Shown one piece after another: positions 1-11,389 of a stretch of 64,000 bases of DNA. The notes under the pieces were generated by a model that was not told where the DNA came from, did not search any database, and saw only the letters and a program-made list of their open reading frames with translations. This stretch comes from Silybum marianum (taxonomy: Eukaryota; Streptophyta; Magnoliopsida; Asterales; Asteraceae). Position 1 is the first letter of the stretch; every line of letters starts with the position of its first letter. Where the stretch lies: positions 39,092,501 through 39,156,500 of the forward strand of contig CM072529.1 in the NCBI GenBank assembly GCA_036898165.1. The letters are read 5' to 3'. The position numbers and the translations under genes were made by a program.

Positions 1-1050
1 GGGCTCTACTAATAAAGGAACTATAGAGAACCAAGACAAAAATCTTTCTTCGTATCTCTAGTCCTGAAGCTCTCACACCAATAAATACTTATGATGAATT
101 CTCCTTTCTCTCCCTTGAAGAAAGAGAGCAAGCTCTGAAAGATCAGTGATTATGAGATGAGCAATTAAAAGAAACACAAGAAAGCCTCAAGGTCGTTGAA
201 GCCTTGGCAAGAGAAGAAACACTGAAAGCTAAGCGACTCAGAAATGATAAAAAACGATAAGCTCAACAGAATCTCAAAGTCACTGAAGCTTTAGCAAAAG
301 AGGAGCTAGCCGAAGCAAACTTAAAGGTAAATCCTCTCAGATCCAACAGAGGATTCTACAACCTGCGAACGAAGATCATCAGAAAACCCAAGAACAGAAA
401 AATGAAGAACTTTAGTGTTGCGAAAAGAAGGTAAATTTTCGTGTATTCCCTGAAACAATTACTAGTGTCACTATCTCAAGATCAAATTTAAACTCCGGTC
501 CAGAGATAAGGTAAATATGTTCAGAGATCACAGCATACAAAAAGAAGACCCACGGTTCCTGAAGTTCTACGGTTTCTCTGAATGGCTGGAAATCATTGAT
601 GGTATTCACCAATCAAAGTCCCAGTTCAAAGCAGTTGTAGAAAGACATCTGGATCAGCTCTTATAAAGGATCTCTCAATACGTAATGGTACCTCCTCTTC
701 CCTCAAAATCCAAAAAGAAAAGATCAAAGTCCGAATCAAAAGCTCTGTCGTTCAGAAATAAACATGAGACAAAATTTGACTTTGAAAGTCTTTTCACCCA
801 TCTTGTCCTCCCTGATCTTTCCATGCTGAATACCTCTCTGCCAACTCAGAGAAGATATGCAGATAATGATGGTACAATAAGGTTTCTCAGAAATAAGAAG
901 ATTCATCTTGCTCCTATCAAACTTTTCAAAATTCTCTACTTTAACTATTGGGTCGATAATGATCCACACTACCATCAGAAGAAAAAAATTGAGAGAGAGC
1001 TACAAAAAAGAAAAGAGTTCTTTGATTACTCTCAGGAAGCTACACCTTAG
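1..1050 (+). pseudogene. C-terminal part of Sirevirus post-pol ORF, copy 1 (decayed)
   Basis: This is the 3' end of the extra reading frame that lies between pol and the 3' LTR in this Sirevirus family; the rest of the element lies left of the window. Positions 60-370 encode a charged, Glu/Lys-rich, probably coiled-coil stretch broken by stops. Positions 541-660 encode the conserved block F-Y-G-F-S-E-W-L-E-I followed by a segment ending in VVERHLDQLL. The same block occurs at 17180-17290 in the second copy. The last open stretch (685-1050) ends at a TAG near 1050. The function is unknown; no catalytic motif or membrane segment is visible. The frame is broken, so it is called a pseudogene. Confidence 0.7.
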
Positions 1051-1488
1051 TTCCAAAAAAAAATTCATTTGTAGTTTTCTTCGATGTATTGTACTTCACT
1101 TTAACATTGTAATTTCATTGTCAAATGTAATTCTTCAGATTGATTAATAATGAAATTCAACGAAGTACTTTACTCCATCTATGTACTAAAAGATATCTGA
1201 AAATAGTAAAAGGGACAATGAACATATGAGTTCTGATAACTTTTAAATCTTATTACTCAGTGATCTTTACCTTCTATAAATATCACTGAATGTACTTTCT
1301 AGTTTTTACGCTTGAAAACATTGTGATTTCATATCTTTATAAATGAAACTCTATTCAGATAGTGAATTAGCTGAAAAAGATCTCATAGATTAGTACTTAG
1401 AATTTTTACTTTAAATTTTCTATTCGTCTTACTAATTCCTTCAAGTAATTTTCTTATGTTGCTTAATCATAATCAAATAAGGGGAGAT
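1051..1488 (+). other. 3' untranslated region and polypurine tract of Sirevirus copy 1
   Basis: No coding signal is seen. The stretch matches 17686-18121 of the second copy throughout, for example in the shared text around 1150-1210 and 17785-17850. It ends in a purine run (AAGGGGAGAT, 1479-1488) directly before the LTR start TGTTGATCC. That is the expected position of the polypurine tract that primes plus-strand synthesis. Confidence 0.7.
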
Positions 1489-3216
1489 TGTTGATCCAAA
1501 CTCCTTTCAGTGATATGAATATGATTTCTCTATATACTTAGTGAAAATCAAAGTTTAAGTTACTGGACAGATTCAGCGATAGCATACACTGATTGCACTC
1601 AGTGATCGCTAAAAGTCAGGAACACTATCTGAACTTAGAAGATCTGAAGAACAACACTCACACCAAAGACCATTCAGCGATAGTCGAAGACCTGGCTTAA
1701 GAAAGAGATAAATAGCTCGTGATCTGAAGCGGTTCAGTGACAGCAACGTTCATCTGACACAAGTGTGAGATCTTGCGTATGCCTCAGTGATACCTGAAGA
1801 CTTCATCCTTGAAGACTCAGTATCAATGATCAATGTGGGGCCTACTCAGCAAGATTAAAGTTGATCTTATCCTCGACGCACAAATATCGAACCCCCATTC
1901 CTTGTCAGAAACGATGTACGGATTGTTCTTTACGTGCTTACCAACTCTGATTAGGCTACTGTTCATATTCGGCCAAAAGCATGGTTGCTTTATGAACAAA
2001 GGACAAGTTCCTTATTGAAACTTGACACATGGCATGTACCATCTGTGTTGCATTAAATGCAACGGGTAAAAATAGATGAATACCTCTTCTTCATCTTTAT
2101 GCATACTTATCTCTCTATAAAACCTCTAATCTTATTTCCCTCATTCCTTGTGCATCATATACTTAGGGGGTGTTTGGCTGGGGGTATTAGAAGGCAAGGA
2201 ATGGGAATGATAATCATTAATAATGTTTAGCTCAAACAAGGAATGAAAATGGAATAAAAGATAGTGTTTGGTTTCAGATAATTAATCAATGATTATAATA
2301 GATTCGGGTAAAAATCATTCCTCTCCAACTTGGGGGGAATGAAAGTTTTTTTAAGTTAGCCTCTTCCTCTCCATACCAGCACAAGTCACCGTGAACCCTT
2401 GCCCCATCCCCAACATAGCACCATCAAACACAAATGAAATCAAAAAGATGAAGATGTGTAAGTACCCTTTCCGACAACTCTTGAGATGATTTCTACTTGG
2501 TCTTTTTTTCGATTTTGTGCTTTTCCATCTAGTGGTTGGAGATGAAATCAAGAAGATGAAGATGAAATCTGAGAGCCTTTCGACAGATCTGAGTGAACTT
2601 CGACATTTTTGAGTGCCTTTGACAGATCTATTAAGTTCCCTCTTCTCTTCTCTGGATATTATTTCTATTTGATGTTATTTCTTTATTTAATGTTTGGAGA
2701 TGAAATCAAGAAGATGAAATTGAAGATGGAGATGAAATCAAGAATATGAAATAAAAGATGGAGACGTTATGCAGGTGTTGTGTGTCTTGGAGATGCTTTG
2801 AAATGAAGATGCAAATGTGTTGTCAAAAGAAGAAGATGTGTTGCTGTGATAGTCACAGAGACGCCTCTTTGATGGAGATGAAGATTTGATTTTTTATTTT
2901 TAACTTTTTACATTAGGAATGCAAGGGAATTCATCATAATATAATATAATGATATAAATTTAATCATTCCCATTCTACCCTATTTTCATTATTATCTCCA
3001 TTTTCATTCCTTAAAATGAACCAAACAGCCCCTTAGTGATTTCTAAAGTTGTAATAGAATAGGTTTAATACTTGTTCTTATTTCGCTTACAACTGTAAAT
3101 TTGTTTATTGATATAAACCCATTTAAAAACCTAAAAGTTGTGTTTGTATTTATCCCCCCATCCCCTCTACAAACTATATTGATACTTATAGCTCTTGTAG
3201 ACTCCTTAGGGACAAA
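1489..3216 (+). repeat. 3' LTR of Sirevirus copy 1, interrupted by a MITE
   Basis: It starts TGTTGATCC and is collinear with the LTR at 18122-18979, including the block with AGCGAT repeats, the leader near 2085-2160 and the end GACTCCTTAGGGACA. Removing the 867-bp insert at 2166-3032 and one 3-bp target copy leaves 858 bp. That is exactly the length of the intact LTR at 18122-18979. The terminal CA has decayed. Confidence 0.85.
2166..3032. mobile_element. PIF/Harbinger-like non-autonomous element (large MITE) in an LTR
   Basis: The ends form a terminal inverted repeat: GGGGGTGTTTGGCTG at the left, and the complement of CCAAACAGCCCC at the right. They are flanked by TTA on both sides (2163-2165 and 3033-3035). 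A TTA/TAA duplication with a GGGG-TGTTTGG end is the pattern of PIF/Harbinger (Tourist-like) elements. Inverted similarity continues inward with AAGGAATG-type words. The interior has purine-rich GATGAAATCAAGAAGATGAA repeats (about 2545-2765) and no transposase. The empty site is inferred by comparison with the other LTRs. Confidence 0.85.
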
Positions 3217-3762
3217 TGAAGTCTGTTGCGAAGATGTTGAACTTCTTTTACAATGTCGTCGAAGGCACTCCTACAGATCTTGACTTGGAAGACGAGTAAG
3301 ACATGGGTAGTCCCTCTAATGGAGTCGTCGATGAACCTTCTACCAACCATCCTGTTCCTTACTCTTTATCTTTGTCTTTATTTTTCTTTCCAAGGAGGAT
3401 TGTTGGTAGTCGTGCCTTTCACTTGTAAACTTTTTGATTATTAATACAAGTGACCATTTGATGCATTGCTTTATCGTATGTCATGTTTACTTTTTTATTC
3501 TTTCAAACATTGTTTTATTATAAGTAACTTGCGTCATATACAGCAATTATGATCATAAGATCCATATAGGAGTAATATTTCAAAAAATCTAACAAGTAAC
3601 TTGCATAATCATTTGTCACGACATATACGCCAGAAAAATCCTAAATATCTTTAAGTATCTTTCAACATTGTAGACATCAATGACTTTTGAAAGTCACGAC
3701 AGAGATTCTATATAATCTCATGTTGAAAATAATTCTTTTGCTACTAATCGTAGAAGATCGTA
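3217..3762. other. Unassigned sequence between mobile elements
   Basis: Frames at 3218-3430 are open over a short distance but show no recognisable domain. The rest is AT-rich. The stretch probably belongs to older mobile DNA, but nothing in it supports a name. Confidence 0.3.
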
Positions 3763-4380
3763 AGATCTTGCGTTCTTGCAGTAAACCAAAGTCAGAGGTG
3801 GTCGTTAAATGTACCGCATTCCTGCTTCGTGGGACGTCCTGGTTGACTAGGGTTTATAAAGGATATGCCCCTTTTCCGATGACTTTAAATATTCGATAAG
3901 GTCCTTCCCACTTAGTGGATAACTTACTTGCGTTCATTTCCTTAGTGTTCTAAGACACTCTTCATAGGACATAATCGCCATCCTATAATACTTTTACCTT
4001 AACGTTTTTGTTAAAATGTCGTTGGACCGTTTGCAATTGTGACGCCATTCGTATATAAGCTATCTCCCTTAGTTCTTTAAGTGCGTCTATATCATTACAT
4101 AGGTCTACCAGGTTGTGATCGACGGATAAATGTCTAGCGACCGGGAGACTTACTTCGATTGGCAAGACGACTTCACATCCGCATACCAAGGAAAAACGGG
4201 TTTGACCAGTTGAGGTCCCAGGAATCGTTTGATTTTCCCATAATATGGAAGGACGTTCTTCGACCCATTGTCCTTTGGCAACTTTAAGTCTCTTTTTGAT
4301 CAAATTAACGATCACCTTGTTGCTTGATTCGACCAATCCATTCGATTGAGGGTTTCAACAACACTTCTTGGGGTGAAATT
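3763..4380 (-). pseudogene. Ty3-type integrase C-terminal fragment (decayed)
   Basis: Read on the minus strand from 4380 down, it encodes the end of a Ty3 integrase core (the NPQSNGLVE-like block, usually HPQxNGxxE) and then the typical segment with TGQTRFSLVCGCEVVLPIEV. A helix LREIAYIRMASQ follows, then KWEGPYRIFKVIGKGAYPL and VPRSRNAVHL, the usual C-terminal barrel of this lineage. One stop and at least one frameshift are present. The wording resembles Tat/Ogre-type Ty3 elements more than the Tekay type elsewhere in the window, so it is a separate insertion. The catalytic part is absent. Confidence 0.7.
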
Positions 4381-6910
4381 CCTGAGACTCAAATAAGGTA
4401 GTAGAATAGTCTAAGAGTATTCTCCTATATCTTTGAGAAATCTCTGGTCATGGGATTATTGGTATTGATTGAATGCCATTGAATGGATATGTACAATTGG
4501 AAGTTGGATAATATTTATGAACCACTTGATGTTTTAGTCAACCGTGAACACGATGAAGAAGGTCGGAAATGGAAGAAACGTCAATTCAGGAAGTGAGGTA
4601 AAGATAAAAAGAAATGGAAATGATTGACTAAAAACCTTAAACGGGTCAAAGTAAGTTGGCCGATCATTACGTTAATGACTAGATAGGAAATAGTATAAAA
4701 AGGGTACTCGAGCATACCATAGAGAGCATGTTCCGAAAGTTTCATTAATCATGGAAACACAAATGTTTCGCTTAAAACTATAAATTTAAGGGGAATAAGT
4801 TGCCAAGGCAAAACCCATAAGCATATTATGAGTATAGTGCCCTCAACCGTAAGACGAGTTTCATACATAAGGTTTTAGTTATTTATTCACAAATTGCACA
4901 AGTCACTTCATAGTGAAAACATATTAATGGATGTTGAGTTTCATGGTTTTGAAGAACAAGTTGTTGCACATAAAAAAATAGAGCCTATATTTGAAATACA
5001 TGAACTTATTTTCATTGCACATTGTATCATGTGAAAGATTTTGTGAAATCTCATGTTAATTTTATGTCGAGTACTAAAATCATGAAAATACTTTTACATA
5101 CGTTTTGTTATCGAAAAATTCGCATGAGCATGATACTATTATATTGAGACATCTATTTTGAGTAAATAAACATGTGCTTTCATAGCCACGTGTAGAGATT
5201 TTTCTTGAAAAGCAAAGTCACTTTATACCAACATCTTTTGGATCGGCAGATCAATGTTTTGTCTTTTGGTCATATGCTAATGACCTTGGAGATCATTAAC
5301 TAAGAATACGCGGTTATGGTGATGGGGTGTCATGCACACACGGGTTTGTTGTACGCTTGTTGTATTGAGTAAAAATTTTGAGTTACGAAACAATTTTTAT
5401 TAGTATCCGTATAATGTGTCTTCATGCATGAACGTCATGAACTCGCTGGTACTTTAGGGAGCTAGCCTTCGGAGAATAATGCCCGTGTGGGCAATGGATG
5501 ATCTCGAGAGATTGGACTCGTCGCTTGGGTAGGTGGTGGTCGAGTGACATTGTTGTTCTTAATTTGGAAAAGGGTGGTGCGTAGTGAAGTCTGAGGTCCT
5601 AAATTCATATTTTCTATCGTTATCTGAGTTACATTGATTGCATCGGTTTGTCCATGTGCGGTTAAGTAGTGGGTGTTTATATATATATAAATAATCGGGA
5701 CTGTAAGACACTTTGATTAGTAGGATGGCAATGAGTACTGGGATGTTGTATTGATGAAAACCGTTATGTGAAGAAGTAGATGGATTTATATACCTAACTT
5801 GTGTCGGAATGCCAAGGGCGGTGTGGTTATTGGTTTAGGTGATATTGTAGCTCTACTCTGCTGCCAAGATGGATATTTTGATAGTATTGATATCAATCTG
5901 AGATGTGAAGGGAATTATGACGCCGTACGGTTGGTGAGATATCAGACTGTGCCTGGTTGTGAGTTTTGTAGCTAGAGATTGATTAGTATGATTGTTGTTG
6001 GTTCCGTTAAATGTTGGCATGAAGCCTAAAATTAAGAAATAACTTCGATGCGGTTATTTTGTTGATGTTATTCAAGGATAAATGAGTGTTCAGGAAAGCT
6101 GTAGATTTAACGTTTTGAATGATTCGTTTGATGTTTGTAGATGGAAGTTTTAGGCTAAGTAGAATTGAGGGAAATGAATTACGTTGGACGATGGTGCATT
6201 AGTCACGAATTAATATTGTATATTCCCATGTGGAATAGTGTGAAATACAAGCTTTATGTCGCATGTGGAATTGTGTGACAAAGATGTATATCCGCATAAC
6301 AACTTGAGTTATCTTTATCAATTTACGTATCAAACTCGAAGACGCCGGGTGTGTATGTGTGGTTGTGACCTGCATGAAAGAGTAATTTTCTTGGGACTAC
6401 CTGAACTCGTTTCACATAGTTACAGTAGTTCGGCTGAGATTAAGATTTCGTTGGGACGACAGTAAGGGCGTAATGAAGTGACTACCGGGTGTAGTCATCC
6501 ATGAAAAGATGTAGTGTTATAAGACTTCGTAAATGGGCATATGTTTTTGTTGAAAATGATGTCATCATAAAAACGTTTCGCCAATGGATGTATGTTAAAT
6601 GATATAGTAAGGAAGGTGGAAAGGTGATAGAGGAGTACGTGGTACAGTCTGGAAAGAGGAAGTGGTTGAAGTGGGCTTTTAAGGATAGAGCAAGAAAGTA
6701 TGGTTTTGATGCATAGTGTCGATAGCTATCTATGATTTGACTCTGAATTGGATTGGCAACGGGTGTTTGCGAATTGGTTTCTTGAAAACTTTGATTCTTG
6801 CAATTTATCGTCGGTACGTGTGAAAGGGTGTTGTTAAGGTGGAGTAGAGTTTAGTAAACAACGCATGTAGACATTTTGTTCATCCATTTTCAGTTGTTTG
6901 ACTACAAAAA
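4381..6910 (+). pseudogene. Heavily decayed Ty3 retrotransposon, left part
   Basis: No long open frame survives. A TATAAAAAGG word at about 4697 sits in LTR-like sequence. Around 5870-5910 the forward frame reads a YF-SIDINLR-like block that resembles the YFSKIDLRSGYH block of Ty3 reverse transcriptase. At the right edge the frame reads D-Y-K-N and continues after the Sirevirus insertion with L-V-M-F, like the DHKNL-YF block of Ty3 RNase H. The rest is too mutated to assign. Together with 18980-20331 it is inferred to be one Ty3 element split by the Sirevirus. Confidence 0.4.
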
Positions 6911-7766
6911 TGTTCATCATAACTCCTCTTAGTGATTTGAATATGATTCCTCTGTATACTTAGTTAAAATTTCGCTTATAAGCTAAAGTTCAAATTCAGC
7001 GATAGCATACGCTGATTGCACTCAGCGATCGCTAAAATTCAAGAACCTTAAGTTTATCCATGAAGATCTGAAAAACAACAATAACACCACAAGAATATTC
7101 AGCAAAAGTCGAAGACCAAGCTGAAGATAGAGATAATCAGCTAGTGATCTGAAGCAGTTCAGTGATAGCAATGATTGTCTACATAGAAGTATGAAGTCTT
7201 GCTAGGCCTCAGCAATACTCTGAAAGTTCATCCTTGAAGTTTCAAAGTTTAGCGATCAAGTGAAGTCTGTAAGCAAGATTAATGTTGATCTTATCCTCGA
7301 TGCACAAAAGTCAAAACCTTATACTATGTCAGAAAAGGACGTACAGATAATCTCTTATGTCCCCATCAAATATGATTTAGTATCGTTCACACGCAGCCAA
7401 AAGCATGGTTACTTTTGAACAAAGGACAATCTTCCAATGGAAGCTTGACACGTGGCATATACCTTTTGTCTTGCATAAATTGCAACGGGTATAAATAGAT
7501 GAAGATCCATTCTTCATCTTCATGCATGCTACTTTCTATTTCCTCAAACCTCTGCCTCTTTTCTTTCTTATCTACTTGTGCATCAAACTGTGTGACTTCG
7601 TAGTTACAATAGAATAGGTTTAATTACTTGTTCTAATTTCCGCTTGTAACTGTGAATTTGTTTATTTAATACAAAATCATTTAAAAAATTAAAATTTGTG
7701 TGTTTATATTCAACCCCCCCCCCTATACAAACTGTTTCTTTATCCTTGAACTCTTGTAGACCCCTA
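6911..7766 (+). repeat. 5' LTR of the Sirevirus, rearranged 3' edge
   Basis: It starts TGTTCATCATAACTCC and is collinear with 18122-18971. It contains CAGCGAT words in both orientations around 6990-7030, including the near-palindrome CAGCGATCGCTA, and a TATAAATAG promoter-like word near 7490. At its right edge a roughly 25-bp piece of the LTR end (CCCCTATACAAACTGTTTCT) is duplicated at 7761-7785. The LTR terminus and primer-binding site are missing. Confidence 0.85.
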
Positions 7767-7786
7767 TACAAACTGTTTCTTTAGCC

Positions 7787-9588
7787 CTGGTCCCTGCAGT
7801 TCCCGCTACTACAACCACTCTAGCTATTGCTGAGGGAAGAATCGTCAAAGCTCCAGATCGATGGAGTGAAGATGACAAAGAGGAAGTAGTTATAGATGCT
7901 AAAGCTAGATCCATATAGCTATGTCTTTACCAGATGAAGTCTATCAATCTGTGATGAAGATGAGAACTTCTAAAGACATGTGGGATACTCTATGTATTCA
8001 ATATGAAGGAACTCATGAAGTTCAAATCACTAGATGTGTAAATCTGGTAAGACGATATGAGAGCTTTATGCATTTAAAAGGTGAAACCCTCTCTCGAGTT
8101 CACAAAAGATTTAACTGTCTCTTGATTGACAAGAAAACTGTCAACAGAGAATATTCTAATGGTGAAACACTAACAAAATTCATGGAGGCACTACCTGAAC
8201 AATGGGGAGTGTACACTACATGTCTAAAACTGTCAAAGAATCTTGAAACTCTCTCTCTCTCTCAAAGTGCTTTATATGGAATTCTCCAAAATGAAGAGCA
8301 ATCTCAAGATTTAAGGAAAAACCTCATTAATGATATCAAGAGTGCCAAAAGTACTTCTTTGGCACTAGTGACTTCAGAGGCATATCCTTCAAAACAAGTT
8401 TCTTCCTCTATTACTTCTATCACTAAACTAAATCAAATTGATTTAAGAAGAACTCACTGATGCTGACATCTCTAAGTTTGATAATTCTCTAGCTCTTCTC
8501 ACAAACATTTTTAGAAGATTTTCTATGAAGAGTAACTTTCAAAAAAACTCCTGCTATCGCTGACTCTGACAAGTCAAAGACTCTGCCCGCTGAAAAAGCA
8601 TCTGCTATATGCTATAACTGTCAGCGAAAGGGTCACTTTGCAAGTGAGTGTAGACCTAAGAAAGTAGCTGCACCCACTACCTTTCAGAACTCTGATAAAA
8701 AGGAGAAATCTTCTAGGTTAAAGAATAAATACAGAGATCTGAAAAAGAACCAGCAAAAAGGCAAAGGTCTAGTTGCTGAAGAAGTTGATTAGGATCATGA
8801 AGATGGTTGGGTCAAAACCTCTGATGAATCAGGTTCTGATGAAGAAGACCTTGCCTTCCTCGGTCTAATGGCCAGAATCGAGGAAGCTGAAGAAGTTTCT
8901 GAAACACCATCCTCAGAGTCTCCTTCGACTCAGGTAAATATCTTTACTAAACTTTCTGTATTTGAAGGTGATAACTTGTCGGCTCTCGATTCTATGATTG
9001 TTGATTTTTACAATGCTTTAAATGGAAAGGTCAAAGCTGAACAAATCAATATTGATATATCAGAACAACTGAAATTTTGCCATTTAAAAATCAAAGAACT
9101 TACAAAGATTGAAGAAACTCTTAAGGACCAAGTCTTTGTAAATCAAACTATAAGCATTGAAAGGCAACAAGCTATCACTGATAGGGAAAAGGCTATCGCT
9201 GATCTCAAGGCTGAAAAAGCCACCATCGAAGGATGGTGCAAGGACACTAGACAAAGGAATTTTTGGTTCTGGTCCTAAAAACGCTTCTACCTGCTCTCAG
9301 AATTCCTTCAATTCCAAACCTGTTTTCAAATATAGGAAATGCTATCACTGTTGTGAGACTACCCACATTGCAACCAAATGTCTTAATGCTACTAAGGCTG
9401 AAAAATTAGCTCATGGTAAGAAAGTGGCTCAAGCTGATAAATCAGCGAGAACGAAATTCACCAAGGTTGGTAAAACTTCCAAGGTGAAGATAACCACTAG
9501 AGAAAATCCTTCAGCTAGTAGCTCATCCGCCACTCCTTCCACTAACTCAGCAGGACCCATAGTAATATGGGTACCTATGAAAAATTAA
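7787..9588 (+). pseudogene. Sirevirus gag (nucleocapsid precursor), frameshifted
   Basis: The Gag polyprotein would form the virus-like particle and bind RNA. The frame enters mid-protein at 7787 (RWSEDDKEEVVIDAKA), so the usual N-terminal part is missing. A 1-nt shift near 7917 leads into the UBN2-type Gag domain at 7921-8460 (MWDTLCIQYEGTHEV). The first zinc knuckle, C-x2-C-x4-H-x4-C, is at 8610-8651 (CYNCQRKGHFASEC). An acidic and coiled-coil stretch (8868-9278) follows, and a second knuckle is at 9340-9381 (CYHCCETTHIATKC). Two knuckles separated by a coiled coil fit Sirevirus Gag. Stops at 8458 and about 8790 and shifts near 8560 and 9270 break it. Confidence 0.85.
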
Positions 9589-9600
9589 TCTTTTTGTTGT

Positions 9601-10850
9601 ATGCAGAGTGCTAAAGGCATCTGGTATCTCGATAGTGGATGCTCAAGGGACATGACTGGCAGAAAATCTCTGCTCTCTAAATACAAAGAAGAACTTGGTC
9701 CCTCAGTGACCTTCGATGGAAATGGTAAAGGATACACCAAAGGTTATGGAATTTTATCCAATGGAGCAACCTCATTCAGTTGAGTCGCTTATGTTGAATG
9801 ACTAAAGCACAATTTATTGAGCGTTAGTTAGCTGTGTGACAAAGACTTCAAAGTCTTATTCTTAAAGAACAGATGCGTTGTCACTGATATTAATGACAAA
9901 CTTGCCTTAACAGGCAAAAGATTAGAAAATGTGTATGTCATCAATATGAATAGACCTCACTCTGAGAATATGTGTTTCATTTCCAAAGTCTCCTCTAATA
10001 TCAACTGGTTATGGCACAAGAGACTCTCTCATCTGAACTTTAAGATGATCAATGAATTATCTCAAAAAGAACTTGTCAGGGATCTCCCTAAACATACTTT
10101 TCCAAAGGAATCTCTTTGTTCAGCGTGTGAGAAGAGAAAACTGACAAAAGCCTCTTTAAGATCCAAACAAGTCTCCTCAGTGACTTCTCCTCTTCAACTA
10201 CATCATATGGATCTATTTGGACCTGTCAATGTACAATCCCTGTCTGGAAAGAAGTACACTTTTGTGATAGTTGATGAATACTCCAGATATACATGGGTAT
10301 TCTTTCTTCGATCCAAGGGTGACACACCTGATGTAATTATCTCTTTTATTAAAAGAATGGAAGTCTTGAACAATCTCACTGTTCGCTCCATGAGAAGTGA
10401 TCATGGCACTGAATTCAAAAACAGTACCCTGATTAACTTCTTTGAAGAAAAGGGAATCACTCATCGTTTCTCATCCTTGAGAACTCCTCAGTAAAACGGT
10501 GTTGCCGAAAGAAGAAATTGAACGATCATTGAAGCAGCTCGCTCAATGCTCAGTATCGCATCTACCTACTCAATTCTGGGCTGAAGTAGTAAACACGGCA
10601 TGCTTTACTCATAATCGATTCCTGATAGTAGAGTGATTCAAGAAAACTTCCTATGAATTATTTCATGGAAGAAGACCTACTCTGAAATACCTACACATCT
10701 TTGGATGTAGATGCTACATTCTGAATGACAAAGATCATTTTGGTAAATTTGATCCAAAAGCTGATGATGGGATATTTCTTGGATACTCTTCTGTATCTAA
10801 GTCTTTCAGAATCTTCAACAATAGAAGACAACACGTTGAAGAATCCATGC
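9601..10850 (+). pseudogene. Sirevirus protease and integrase (decayed)
   Basis: The aspartic protease starts the frame: WYLDSGCSRDMTG at about 9622-9660 carries the D-S-G active site. Stops at 9781 and nearby separate it from the pre-integrase zinc region (LWHKRLSHLN, then C-x2-C in LCSACEKRK, 10010-10140). The integrase core follows, with the first Asp in HMDLFG (10210-10212) and the second in RSDHGTEF (10399-10401). The TPQ-NG block has TAA in place of the Gln codon at 10492, and a further TGA follows at about 10520. The protein would cut the polyprotein and insert the cDNA. The integrase-before-RT order identifies Copia. Confidence 0.88.
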
Positions 10851-11389
10851 ACGTCAACTTTGATGAATCTCGTCCAAATAATTCTATTCCCTTCCCTGAG
10901 GAAGATGAGGAATTGAATGAATGGATGAAATCTCATTATGGGGAACCTGAAACTTATTTTAGTAATCAACCAAATGCTGAAAACAATAATAATGGAATCC
11001 CTGATCTCTTTCCTACCAACGATCCATCATCACCAGGGGTTAATATCACTCCTCTAAATCAGATTCCTCCCTCTGATACATCATTCGGAAATTCTTCAGT
11101 GTATAACCAAGCTTCATCATCTACTAATCAAACCTCTGAAATGACTCCAGAATTGATAATGAATGTTGAAGTACCTGCTGCTGAAACAACCAACGTTATC
11201 CCTAAACAAGAACAAGTCGTTGAATCTTGTGTTGATCAATCTCCTCAACCACCAGCTCAGCGATAGACTGCAAATCCTCCAATAAATCAAATTATTGGTG
11301 ATCCGAATGCAGGTACAAGACTCATAGAGGTACAGGTAATATTTGTCTCTATTTTAATTTCATTTCTCTCTCTGAACCTAAGAAGATAG
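10851..11389 (+). pseudogene. Sirevirus pol linker between integrase and reverse transcriptase
   Basis: An open, Asn/Pro/Ser-rich frame (10847-11266) with no fold signature corresponds to the variable linker of Copia polyproteins. It joins the integrase C-terminal region (the VNFDE-like block at about 10853) to the start of the reverse transcriptase. It ends at a TAG (11264). Confidence 0.7.
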
